Assembly: GCA_002296285.1 (NCBI GenBank)
Contig: DBHX01000055.1
Span: 1 to 64,000 of the forward strand
From: a bacterium UBP8_UBA817
GTDB lineage: Bacteria; Margulisbacteria; Marinamargulisbacteria; UBA817
Direction of reading: 5' to 3'
Length of the DNA stretch: 64,000 nucleotides
The first letter of the stretch is position 1. Each line of letters opens with the position of its first letter. Positions 36,501-44,380 of this stretch are shown in pieces. The position numbers and the translations under genes are program-made. The notes below the pieces were generated by a model. The model worked only from the letters and a program-made list of their open reading frames with translations, did no database searches and was not told the origin of the DNA.

Positions 36501-39091
36501 AAAAATCAACCATTCTTTCAGTTTCAAAAAGTGGAAACAATGTTATGATGACGCATCAAAACCCTGAGCCGATTCGATTCAGTTCTGCCAGTGATTCTGT
36601 GATGATGTTGGTGTCAGCCAATCGAAAAGTAGCCATTCAATCGGAAACGGTGACTGAGAATGCGCAGGTATATGTTGTCGGGGATATCCTATTTGATGGC
36701 CCCATATATTATCAACATGGCGGAGAAAATCAGTTGGTTCAATCCTTTGTTCTTGATAAGTCATCCAGTGATTCAGCCAATGAGTTGGAGGTAAGGTCCA
36801 TAAAATCTCTGATTGTGGATGAAGAATCCGGCGTTGGGTTATCTGTCATTGATGCTGACTCGATTCGGTTGTCAGCCCCGGGGTATTATCGCAAAATGTT
36901 TGAAACCCCAGAGTATGATGGCATTGATGTGGACCCACTAAATGACCCGTTTTATGTTGAGGCCAATGGGAAAGATATTCTTGAGTTGAAAGAGGTGTAC
37001 CCGAATGGCGGTGTTTCTATTAATATGTTGGATACAAATAGTGATGGTGTTGGGGATGCTATTGAGTTGTATAATCCGTTGATTGATGGTGGTATCATCA
37101 ATGGTGATGTGACATTAAATGGGCGGTTGGAGCTTCGAGGGGTGAACGCCAATGGTAGTCGAGTGTCTAATATTCCATTTCGATGGATTAAACGCATCAA
37201 TGATTTGACGTATTCTTCAGGTAATGTTGGGATTAATACATCATCTCCGAATTATGTTTTGGAGGTTAATGATCTGATGCATACGGATGAACTTACTGTA
37301 TCTGATCAATTAATTGCGCAACAGATCGTGTTTGATGATTCTACAGCGACAACAGTCAATCAGAACATTACATATAGTGTGGATGCGGACAATACGGAGT
37401 CCAATGATCAGATGATCTTTAACTCAGCCAATGGTCCGTTGTTAACATTGAAGGCCCAAGGCAACAATCAACAGATTGGGGTTTTTAATGAATTGCCTGA
37501 AGTGGATCTTCATTTAAAGCGGACGGGGACACCCGCCAAGGTGTTGTTTGAAAGTGAGCCGTCTGGAAAATCTGGCATTTCATTCATGGCATCTTCTTCT
37601 GGAAAAGGTGGCGTGTTTCAAATTAATAACAGTCGGGACGACAATCCTTCTGGGGGTGGCCCCAATGAATCGGTGCTTATTTCCAGTGGGAATATCACCT
37701 TGCATACCAATGGGGCCCCATCCGTGTATGTAACGGATCATTCTGTATCCATTAATAAAGCGGTTGATCAAAATGAATTTTATGCCGATAATACCGTTAC
37801 CGTTGGTACTGATTTTGCTGGGGTTGTGGTTAACTCTGATCAGGGGTTAACCATTCAAGAAAAGTTATTTGTTGGTCATGAAAATGCCGTGGAGCCTGGA
37901 GCCACCTTTTATGCCAAAGATGCATTGATGGTTGGGGATACGGTGGCAAAGCCGACTAATTTTAAAGGGGTGATTGTTCAGAGGCATTTGGGTGTTGGAT
38001 TGTCACAACCAAGTGAAGGAATATCTGTCAAAGGGGGCTTGAAATTAAAGAATGAATTATTGATGCATAGTGATCGTTCAACGCCGTTATTTAAAATTAC
38101 GCCAACGGCATTTGATGTGATTCCTACCAATCGAAGTTTGGATTTTCAAGTATCGAAAGAATTGTTTTTTTCAATTGATCAACAGCGTGCGATGACGATT
38201 TTTCAAAATTCAGTAACCATTGGCTCAGATGCCGAAAAAGACGATAGTAATTTCTTTTTGGTTGATAATGTGTCCGCCAATGGTGCCAAATTATTTTTGG
38301 ACGATCAAGCGGGGTTTCCGAAGATTCATTTTCAATTAAATAATGGAAGCCGTCATGCGAGCATTGGCATTGATGCACATGCTTCAATAACCAAAGTATT
38401 AATCAATGCAAATTCCCAAAACCCGTCTTCTGAAACAAATATGATTGTTACGCCAGGGAAGGTCGGTATATCAAAAACCCCCGATCATGCATTGGATGTG
38501 AGTGGGACATTGAAATCAGAGACGATTTATTTGAATGATGATCGCATGTACCCGGTGCCGCCTGGTGCCATCGTCATGTGGTCAGGAACAACCCCTCCGG
38601 CGGGGTGGCAGTTGTGTGATGGCTCAAACAATACGCCTGATCTAAGAAATAAATTCATTAAAGGATCAAATTTTGATGGCATGAATATCACGGGGGGGCA
38701 AAATTCTATGTCAATTACGGGGGGTGCTCATAATCATATTGGTGGTGCTCATGATCATTCAATTTCTGGGGGGACCCATGCGCATGAAACAACAGTAAGT
38801 CCGTCGTCATTTAATAGTGTTGGGGCTGTTACGGTTTCATTAAATCGATCCGATTATCGTTCTAATGGAGGGTCGGGTGATAACCCAAGTCATACTCGCT
38901 CCCATGGTCACAATAATCCAACATCTCACACTCATGATTTATCTGGGCAAGGCGATGGTGGGGAGCATCATGAGCAACATGCGGATACTCCAGGAACGCA
39001 CACTCATGCTGGTGGTGGGCATACGCACACTTGGGATAATCAACCGGCCTATTATATTTTGGCATTTATTATTAAAGTATCGGATACGTAG
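33584..39091 (+). CDS. Giant fibre protein C: YadA-head repeats plus tail-collar tip
   Basis: 1835 residues, last gene of the fibre operon. Starts at GTG 33584, overlapping the previous stop by one base (TAGTG). Signal peptide MFGRAIFSFLFVISLSLFGS. Fibre motif YFSGDGSELTNLTGPGFN; YadA-head-like repeats at about 276-405 (SSVILGGQTHSILNNYSVVA; VVLGGDLNEVRGGLNTVIG). Shaft modules are shared with A and B (YNPLIDGGIINGDVTLNGRL; GNVGINTSSPNYVLEV). Collar-like tip from about residue 1658 (AIVMWSGTTPPAGWQLCDGS) with Gly-rich spacing and seven His-x-His motifs, ending YYILAFIIKV. No transporter, sortase or S74-type chaperone is visible nearby. Confidence 0.78.
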   Translation: MFGRAIFSFLFVISLSLFGSDYTHRLQLNINLAKSYSNGIHQSMVPVIGTHNVDIEIVPLLTDGFGDPFWSLSKATYIDKGDLAISVEDSSMDWVHLLRNNELYFRIRVLDDLLDIPFEVLPYSTLSDFTDRAKYFHDDSIIKVDYEHARLVINSSTSNAELAVSGSIRAGYFSGDGSELTNLTGPGFNNEYSLNSDDGIHKDVLLIDSTGNVGIHTITPNARIHVKGNTVFQGVANPDLEGYLVPSGAVLMWDPSRGAFRSGQFEGPVNSSDIGAYSIGFGDDVLIKSMYSSILGGDNQVIERTGLSSVILGGQTHSILNNYSVVAGGYRNLIGGEWSVVLGGREHNVYGDYNVVLGGDLNEVRGGLNTVIGRNNVMMGDFSIAIGSNHNVSSNLSVALGKNTQSNNYYSTIYSDGVNEIATSKPEQFVVYSTQGVGINTTPEQGFSLTVSGNIKANKYYGDGRYVRNIIAGQDYWRQVSSPQGIYYMHGPVSVGTISSYANLTVSGGITIQDADQASNGTMGFSEQDGLRFFHDEWISMDQVDTDTTLSAGRGTQLDDTTFSLAPMGAQAHQVIYFNGSRWAPKIPFIWQPHENGHYLEKQWALFDDASSSTLKSAVVIESPSGGTIKPYPLVVGLTDTMMVSPQDNIMFFNLDFRDSNKDSYQIVNALGQRVGDTYGGLIRVTDKLLSIQQTKVPATSQDVVQMRSLLNMTPTSLYIHEDVPQATFDSKGSIGFLHTIVDKNNIGFGHQVNIWNRFPNYLYLDQGNHLNFFAGNDAVSQPIQFKINGQNQLTFNSDGDMIVGNGVAHAKLSIFGGGLSFNVDDTLIEGTMRYGKWASIHSVSVADPSIYVQVNNEVVADIGHLSMAIGTKNSTLVSMLGVSETAPLLNLRSSQNSVVRLENSESNAMFANQDGSFYLKHESASQPLLALDGSQHVSFLTSTFSEKPTREVVINGSIELSNADSILLQDAQKSTILSVSKSGNNVMMTHQNPEPIRFSSASDSVMMLVSANRKVAIQSETVTENAQVYVVGDILFDGPIYYQHGGENQLVQSFVLDKSSSDSANELEVRSIKSLIVDEESGVGLSVIDADSIRLSAPGYYRKMFETPEYDGIDVDPLNDPFYVEANGKDILELKEVYPNGGVSINMLDTNSDGVGDAIELYNPLIDGGIINGDVTLNGRLELRGVNANGSRVSNIPFRWIKRINDLTYSSGNVGINTSSPNYVLEVNDLMHTDELTVSDQLIAQQIVFDDSTATTVNQNITYSVDADNTESNDQMIFNSANGPLLTLKAQGNNQQIGVFNELPEVDLHLKRTGTPAKVLFESEPSGKSGISFMASSSGKGGVFQINNSRDDNPSGGGPNESVLISSGNITLHTNGAPSVYVTDHSVSINKAVDQNEFYADNTVTVGTDFAGVVVNSDQGLTIQEKLFVGHENAVEPGATFYAKDALMVGDTVAKPTNFKGVIVQRHLGVGLSQPSEGISVKGGLKLKNELLMHSDRSTPLFKITPTAFDVIPTNRSLDFQVSKELFFSIDQQRAMTIFQNSVTIGSDAEKDDSNFFLVDNVSANGAKLFLDDQAGFPKIHFQLNNGSRHASIGIDAHASITKVLINANSQNPSSETNMIVTPGKVGISKTPDHALDVSGTLKSETIYLNDDRMYPVPPGAIVMWSGTTPPAGWQLCDGSNNTPDLRNKFIKGSNFDGMNITGGQNSMSITGGAHNHIGGAHDHSISGGTHAHETTVSPSSFNSVGAVTVSLNRSDYRSNGGSGDNPSHTRSHGHNNPTSHTHDLSGQGDGGEHHEQHADTPGTHTHAGGGHTHTWDNQPAYYILAFIIKVSDT

Positions 39092-39229
39092 CTTAGGCGC
39101 TGCTAATTGTCATGCCTTTTTTGTTCAATGTCTTCTTGGATTTTCACTCCCTTCGGGATCTCACGGGGTACACCCTAATGTCACTGAGTAACAAATAAAG
39201 ATTTACACAAGTATAAAGATAATTAATTC

Positions 39230-39257
39230 TGTATTTAATAAAATACATACTGTATGT
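39230..39257. promoter_or_regulatory. Paired palindromes before the HTH gene
   Basis: TGTATTT-AATA-AAATACA (39230-39247) and ACATAC-T-GTATGT (39245-39257) overlap and end 7 bases before the start at 39265. They look like operators. The rest of 39092-39264 has no supported gene. Confidence 0.45.
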
Positions 39258-39264
39258 TAATGAA

Positions 39265-39687
39265 ATGAGCTACAAAAAAGAAGTTCTATTTAATCAAGCA
39301 ATAGATATTATTAAAAAGCATAACATCACAAGCATTGTGAGCTTAATCTCTTATATGCCATGTCAAAGAAGTACTTTCTATGAACATTTCCCTAATAAAT
39401 CGGACAAATCGGACACCTTAAAAAAAGAGATAGAGAAAAACAAGGTGTTCATGAAAGAGAAATTGGTTAATATATGGCTTGATCCAGAAAAGTCATCACC
39501 AGCAGAGCGAGTCTTTTTTTACAAGCTATGCATGAATCAAGAAGAAAAAGAAATACTTTATGATACTCAGATTAAAAAAAGAATTGATCCCCCTAAACAT
39601 GAAATAACATTAAACCTAATTGATAGTAAGAATGAGGCCTTAAATACGGTTCGTGATAAAGAAAATTCAATCCTTAAAATAGTTTGA
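39265..39687 (+). CDS. Phage-type HTH protein, terminase-small-subunit-like
   Basis: 140 residues. The N-terminal half reads NQAIDIIKKHNITSIVSLIS then YMPCQRSTFYEHFPNKSDKS, a helix-turn-helix pattern that I associate with small proteins of Bacteroidota-type phages ('aikxIeKnnlxFieDIvaylPcskpTfYdxFP'), often called terminase small subunit-like. The second half (WLDPEKSSPAERVFFYKLCM) also fits. No Shine-Dalgarno sequence; palindromic operators precede it. It opens the phage/plasmid-like element that runs to about 42.68 kb. A regulator role is an alternative. No large terminase or structural genes are present. Confidence 0.6.
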   Translation: MSYKKEVLFNQAIDIIKKHNITSIVSLISYMPCQRSTFYEHFPNKSDKSDTLKKEIEKNKVFMKEKLVNIWLDPEKSSPAERVFFYKLCMNQEEKEILYDTQIKKRIDPPKHEITLNLIDSKNEALNTVRDKENSILKIV

Positions 39688-39734
39688 CTTTAAAAATTTG
39701 AGCCTATAAATAAATATTAATAAGGGGGGATAAA

Positions 39735-39914
39735 ATGGGGTTATTTAGTCCACCATTAAAGCCCTCCAATATCGGCAATAAAAGAAACCAGGGGGGGAGT
39801 ATCCCCGCCCCTCTTTTTTTTGGGGATTACTTTATATTACGAACCAGGGGGTGTCTTTTCTGTATTCGTTACAAACCCTCAAATGGTGGAAAGTCAGTCG
39901 ACCCCAAACATTGA
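39735..39914 (+). CDS. Possible small phage-type protein
   Basis: 59-codon ORF starting MGLFSPPLKPSNIGNKRNQG, preceded by a very strong ribosome site (AAGGGGGGATAAAATG). A rho-independent terminator lies inside it (39790-39821), and its 3' end overlaps the convergent gene. It may be the 5' stump of a phage gene that was cut by later rearrangement. Function unknown. Confidence 0.3.
   Translation: MGLFSPPLKPSNIGNKRNQGGSIPAPLFFGDYFILRTRGCLFCIRYKPSNGGKSVDPKH
39790..39821 (+). terminator. Strong rho-independent terminator
   Basis: A G-rich arm (AGGGGGGGAG, 39790-39799) pairs with CCCCGCCCCT (39803-39812), one mismatch region, followed by TC and eight T (39814-39821). Would end the plus-strand transcript from 39265. 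Confidence 0.75.
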
Positions 39915-40566
39915 ACTGAGGGCAGCTAAGCCAACGATATTAGTTAATCCCGAAGATTGTGCTTCATCTACAGAAGATTGTTCTCCATTTACATCTGTGG
40001 GACATTCACAATTATAAATATCTAAGCTTAGGGGTGGTTCATATTTCCCCCCGCTTTCAACTTTATCTGTACAATTTTGCCATGGTCTAAAAAGCGCCTT
40101 ACCTACAGCCAAATATGTGCTACAGTTCAAACCTGTAACACTTTGTTTATCCTTAGGAGGTATGGTGGGCTCCTCTACAATTTTAGAATAATAGGGGTTG
40201 TAATCTGGGGATCCTGTAGACCTAGTAAATTTACCCTTATTTCCTTCATCAACACACTCAGCCTTATCGTAAATTTGACGGGCTTTAATTACAAGTTCTG
40301 AGTTTTCATCACCATATTTGCATATATCTTCAATGCCTTCTCTAAGTCCTCTTATTCTTTCGCTTTGTATACTGATAATTAAGCCTGTTTGATTTACCGG
40401 TGTTTGTGATTGAGCTGAAGAGGAAGCACCCAACCCTAATGCGACAACTCGACAAATATTTCTTATTCCAATCATAATTCTTAACCTCTATTTATTTTTA
40501 TTTTACTTTACTAAAAATCATGAGAAAATTCAACGTCCAATTAACAACCCCTCAAATAGTGGAAAG
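39876..40566 (+). repeat. 18-bp direct repeats flanking a secreted-protein gene
   Basis: CCCTCAAATGGTGGAAAG (39876-39893) and CCCTCAAATAGTGGAAAG (40549-40566) differ at one base. The first ends exactly where the gene at 39894-40475 ends; the second lies beyond its leader. This is a cassette-like arrangement. Confidence 0.6.
39894..40475 (-). CDS. Hypothetical secreted protein of the mobile element
   Basis: 193 residues with an N-terminal stretch consistent with a signal peptide (CRVVALGLGASSSAQSQ), then a polar region with six cysteines (DICKYGD, KAECVDEG, LNCSTY, QNCTDK, NCECPTD) and a short hydrophobic C-terminus (GLTNIVGLAALSSMFGV) that could be a tail anchor. I know no family for it. It is bracketed by near-identical 18-bp direct repeats, is encoded against the HTH gene, and lies beside the replication origin, so it is probably cargo. 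Could be a surface, immunity or lysis-related protein; no evidence decides. Confidence 0.5.
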   Translation of the reverse strand: MIGIRNICRVVALGLGASSSAQSQTPVNQTGLIISIQSERIRGLREGIEDICKYGDENSELVIKARQIYDKAECVDEGNKGKFTRSTGSPDYNPYYSKIVEEPTIPPKDKQSVTGLNCSTYLAVGKALFRPWQNCTDKVESGGKYEPPLSLDIYNCECPTDVNGEQSSVDEAQSSGLTNIVGLAALSSMFGVD

Positions 40567-40680
40567 AAAAAAGATTTGAAATGCCTCAACCGATGGAATG
40601 GAATTGATCAAAATATCATTCGGAGATAGGGAGGGGTCAAAGGCTTAGCATGTGACCCCATCATATCGAATCGCAACGAT

Positions 40681-40742
40681 TTGAGGCTAAATTAGGGATA
40701 ATGGCACAGTGTGCAATAAAACAATAAATGGCACAGTGTGCC
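40681..40742. repeat. Palindromes at the edge of the replication origin
   Basis: ATGGCACAGTGTGC occurs twice (40701-40714 and 40728-40741), 27 bases apart. The second extends to the perfect palindrome GGCACA-G-TGTGCC (40730-40742). TTGAGGCTAA at 40681 is the inverse of two TTAGCCTCAA copies (41024, 41069) on the far side of the iterons. Confidence 0.6.
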
Positions 40743-40821
40743 AAAGTCCTTTCGCATTTTCGGACATTGCTGGAAACTTCCTTTTTTCTTCCACCATTTT
40801 TATTTTGACACAATCAATTAA

Positions 40822-41114
40822 TTGCCACCCTATTGCCAACATCTTGCCACCCCTTTGCCACACTATTACCACCCTTTTGCCACCCCTATATTTATATAGA
40901 ATTGCACTCAAATATATACATATTTCCCAATAATTGCCACAAATAATAGCAAGTTACTGGAATAATCACAAAAACCCAAACGAAACTGGCAAAAAATCCA
41001 AAAGGGTGGCAACTTTGCCACTTTTAGCCTCAAAATTACGATTTTTTAAGGGTGGCAATTCGTGGCAATTAGCCTCAAACCACTGTGTCAATTTTGTGGC
41101 AATTTTAGTGGCAA
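40822..41114. repeat. Iteron array, putative replication origin
   Basis: Six tandem 11-bp units begin at 40822, 40833, 40844, 40855, 40866 and 40877, consensus TTGCCACCCYW. An AT-rich stretch (40888-40925) follows, then TTGCCAC at 40934 and 41015, and inverted GTGGCAA at 41006, 41052, 41062, 41096 and 41108. TTAGCCTCAAA is repeated at 41024 and 41069. The array lies just beyond the 3' end of an SF3 helicase gene. Helix-phased iterons, an AT-rich segment and an adjacent helicase are the classic make-up of a plasmid or phage origin. No gene is seen in 40476-41121. Confidence 0.75.
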
Positions 41115-41121
41115 TTAAGTT

Positions 41122-42552
41122 TTATGAGGATTTTTCCCCGATGCCCAAATAGTAGAAATGGCGTTCCCCGTTTATCATTAATCTTTCTTTCCTTACCTTT
41201 TCTTTTCTGAGCTTACTCACAATTTCTTTTCCGATGGCGTTTATGTTTAACTCACCAGAAAGGTTATTTAACTCCATATATTCGGAATACAAGTCCTGTA
41301 ACCTGTCCGATCGAATCTTCGCGTTTTCATTCACGATTAAATTGTTTTTGATAAAGTCTTGAATCGGGTCAATCACCTTTAAATAGGCATTTGTTGCCTT
41401 TTCAATGTCTTTGCTTGGTCTAAACCTGTAATTCCTGTCCTGGAGCCTTTTTAGGCCTTGTAGGGCAAAAAGAAAAACTTGCTTAAACTCTTTTTCGAGA
41501 ATATCGTTAGCTAGATTAACATTTACCTCATCATTAGGAACTTGCCTCGTGAAAGGGATATTCAGAACACGTCTGGCGAAACCATGTGAGTTATCTGGCA
41601 CTTCTGGGCAATGGTTGACTGCAAATATAAGTTTTGCGAATGGTTTATATGACACCAAGGGTTTCCCCTTAATATTTATCGTGATTCGATCACCAGCAAC
41701 AATGGCCTTAAATACTCCAGTATTGGCATCTTCTTTGAATCTCATGCGTTTGCTTTCCGCACTGATTGAGGCTGTTTTACCGATCAAATCAGAATTATAA
41801 AATTCCTTATTGAATGATTCAAAAGTTAGTGACGATGTGTTTTCTTTGCCCAACAAGCCAGTTAAAACATCGCATATAACGGACTTACCATCCTGACCAC
41901 TTCCCCAAAGAAAAAAGGCTTTTTGTGCCTTTGTGTGGCTTGTTAGACAGTATCCCATCATTTCTTGAATCAAGTCCAAGGTCTCTTGGGGTTCCTCGTA
42001 GTAGGCATTAAAAAAGGTATCTTCAAAGTATTTTTTGAGGATGGGTGCATTATCAAGTGGATTAAAATGAACGTCATTCACCTTGTCTAAATCATCGCCA
42101 GAAAGCGATATTTTAAACATATTCGTATTATATATTTTTGGGTTATGGGGAATTAGATTGAATGTTTTTGAGCCAATATCTAGAATACAGTTGTCCAGTA
42201 TTAAATAATCCCTTTTATCGTTTATTTCACGTTCCATTTCAATTAGTGAGATTAATTCAAGGTGTGCTGAAATTTGTGATGCCTTACTTTGTGTTGCCTT
42301 TTGTCCATTGTCGATAGTCTCTAAAATCTTTAGGGCTTCACTTTTGATACGAGCCTTACTGTCTAGCTTCTTCCATATTTTGCCATCATACACATAAAAA
42401 TCATCGGATGTTGGAACATAAAGAACATTGCCTAGCTTTTCTTTTAATGCTTCGGTTATTTCCTTGTCTGTTGATTTGGTATGGAGTTTAAACTTCTTTT
42501 TTTCTTCCATCACCTGTATTTCTGTTTCTTCGGCGTTGATTACGTTCTTCAT
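41122..42552 (-). CDS. SF3 helicase of phage/plasmid D5/P4 type
   Basis: 476 residues. A D5_N-like region (ILKKYFEDTFF, LIQEMMGYCLT) precedes a superfamily-3 helicase core: Walker A GSGQDGKS at residues 217-224, the later TASISAESKRMRF, and motif C with Arg finger in LIFAVNHCPEVPDNSHGFARRV. Such proteins unwind origins of phages, satellites and plasmids. No primase domain remains at the N-terminus. The start (ATG 42550-42552) overlaps the stop of the upstream ORF as ATGA, as expected for a primase-helicase pair. The iteron origin lies directly downstream. Confidence 0.88.
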   Translation of the reverse strand: MKNVINAEETEIQVMEEKKKFKLHTKSTDKEITEALKEKLGNVLYVPTSDDFYVYDGKIWKKLDSKARIKSEALKILETIDNGQKATQSKASQISAHLELISLIEMEREINDKRDYLILDNCILDIGSKTFNLIPHNPKIYNTNMFKISLSGDDLDKVNDVHFNPLDNAPILKKYFEDTFFNAYYEEPQETLDLIQEMMGYCLTSHTKAQKAFFLWGSGQDGKSVICDVLTGLLGKENTSSLTFESFNKEFYNSDLIGKTASISAESKRMRFKEDANTGVFKAIVAGDRITINIKGKPLVSYKPFAKLIFAVNHCPEVPDNSHGFARRVLNIPFTRQVPNDEVNVNLANDILEKEFKQVFLFALQGLKRLQDRNYRFRPSKDIEKATNAYLKVIDPIQDFIKNNLIVNENAKIRSDRLQDLYSEYMELNNLSGELNINAIGKEIVSKLRKEKVRKERLMINGERHFYYLGIGEKSS

Positions 42553-43049
42553 ACCTTCGCCCCCATTGCTCTTTGGACAAGCGTTTTTACGTCACCTTTA
42601 TACTTTAAAAAGTAATCGGTTAAATCTTCACCCTTGAGGCTACAAACATCACTCAGATCAATCATGGTGATGTAAATATCCCAAAACTCATCGCCATTGA
42701 AATCAATAATGCTAAGGTTCATGCCGCTGCCAGCATCATCAAATTTATAGTGTCTGGCCTTATCAATAAATACCAAATGGTTTTTTTGGATGAAGAGCTC
42801 ATCTTTTCCAAAATCATTGATAACAATAATGTCTTTAAGCCCATCATGATTAATGTCAATGATGGAACAAGCCAGTCCAACACCGGTTGATTCAATGGTT
42901 GGTATTGAAATCATTTTAAAAGTGTTGTTGTCATTGATAATAAGTTTGTTCGGTGCGGCGTTTCTACCATTTATGGATGGTTGGTCCTTCATTATTTGTG
43001 TAACATAAATGTCCAAATCGCCATCATTATCAATATCATTGGTACACAT
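42549..43049 (-). pseudogene. FG-GAP gene, third segment, fused to a primase-like tail
   Basis: 166 codons from the first ATG, but the frame continues upstream to the frameshift at about 43123-43129 with good FG-GAP coding sense. It contains VCBS/FG-GAP calcium loops (NDIDNDGDLDIYVTQ; IIDINHDGLKDIIVINDFG; IIDFNGDEFWDIYIT). The last 35 residues change character (LSDVCSLKGEDLTDYFLKYK) and resemble the end of a phage Toprim-type primase, with an ATGA overlap to the helicase. I read this as a junction where the mobile element entered the FG-GAP gene at about 42650-42680. Confidence 0.6.
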
Positions 43050-43063
43050 TGTAAATGCGTTTG

Positions 43064-44365
43064 TTAAAGGGATGTGTTGTTTTTTTTCAAAATTGAGTGG
43101 TGATATTTGTTCAATAAACGTGATTTTTTTGAGGATAGGGCAATTAAATCGAGACGATAATCTTGATTAAAATCAATCGCGTATACTGCGGATAGCCGTT
43201 TGTCTGATGGGTAAGTAAATACTGGGGCTGAAAATCCGTCGGGAGTATTGATGTGTATGGTGAGCTGGTTGTCTTGAGGGATAATCAGATCGACTCGTCC
43301 ATCGTTATTTATATCGACACTGCTTAGGTCACTAAAGTACCCTTTATTGCTTTTTATTTTTTTATTAATCGGAGTTTCAATGATGTGATTAGTTTTAAAA
43401 TATGGTTTCGGTTGAATATTATTTTTGATGGTCCAGTTAAATTCAATATCATTGATTTGATGAAACTTTTTTCCATAACTCTCATATTTTGTTAAAAGAT
43501 CAAAGATTGATATGGACATCTCTTTTGCTAATGTAAAGTAAACAGCATAAAATTCAGAGATCCGTTCAGCCAATAATTCCAATGCAAAAGGGTCCATAAT
43601 GGCGGTTCTGTAATTGGTTTGAATTTCTTTAATGGTATCCCAGTGCATGATGGTATCTCGAATGCTATCCAATGTGTAGTGTCGTATGGTTATTAATTTT
43701 AGATCGTCCTTTGGTTGTTTTAATTGCATGGCCACTTCCAAATCGCCATTGTTGAGCAACTTGAATGGTAATGTTTTGAGCAAATGATTAAATTCATCTT
43801 CAAAGGTTACAATTTGGTAGGCAAAATCTGTTTTATTGATGTCTTCTTTGTTTATTTCTGAGAATTGATTCGTATCTATTCGCAATGAATCAATCGGGAA
43901 TAGTAAAAAATTTAAGTTTTTAATGAAGTGTTGTTTTAGTAAATCAATTTCTTTTTGATTGACGGGTAGTTTAAATATTTTGGAGAGTAATTTTGCTTGA
44001 TATTCGGATGTTAAGGGTTGTTGCCAAACGGTATCGTTGTATTTCATCAGTGCGTTGATTTTATTTTTTGTGATATTATTTGATATTTTTTTTAGCCAAA
44101 ACAGGTATAAAAATGATGTTTTTTTATTGGGTGTATTTATTGGTTTTAAGTTCAATTCACGTCTGATTTCTTTGTAGGCAAATTGGATATCTTCTTTGGT
44201 AATTTTGGGATGATGATTGCGAATGGCTGATTCCTTTGCAAAGTGCAATAACTTTGTATTTAAATGCGTTGAAATTGAGACTAATTGGTGAATGTTTGAG
44301 ACAGATAATTCCATTAAAATTGTTGTATCAATGTTTTCATTTCCCAAGTCAAATAGGATGGACAA
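43064..44365 (-). pseudogene. FG-GAP gene, middle segment
   Basis: 433 codons, opened by a TTG, in the same frame as the upstream ORF and separated from it only by one TAA (44381-44383) and five codons. The first 280 residues are helical with no recognised motif. The end has FG-GAP loops (SSVDINNDGRVDLIIPQDN; YAIDFNQDYRLDLIAL). It then runs into A7 (plus-strand T7, 43123-43129) and out of frame. Adding one base there continues the protein as KKITFIEQISPLNFEKK into the next ORF. It is best read as part of one decayed gene spanning 44788-42549. Confidence 0.6.
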
Positions 44366-44380
44366 TAAATATCGGAAATG

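Noticed and set aside
39100..39170. Short minus-strand frame (PREIPKGVKIQEDIEQKRHDN) as the missing 3' end of the FG-GAP gene
   Set aside because: Only about 23 codons, closed by a stop upstream, with no FG-GAP pattern and no direct repeat matching the right junction.
39092..39195. tRNA or structured RNA as an attachment site at the left edge of the element
   Set aside because: A small TCCC-TTC-GGGA hairpin is present, but no cloverleaf could be drawn.
40822..40886. TTGCCAC repeats as a CRISPR array
   Set aside because: The period is 11 bases with no unique spacers; it fits origin iterons instead.
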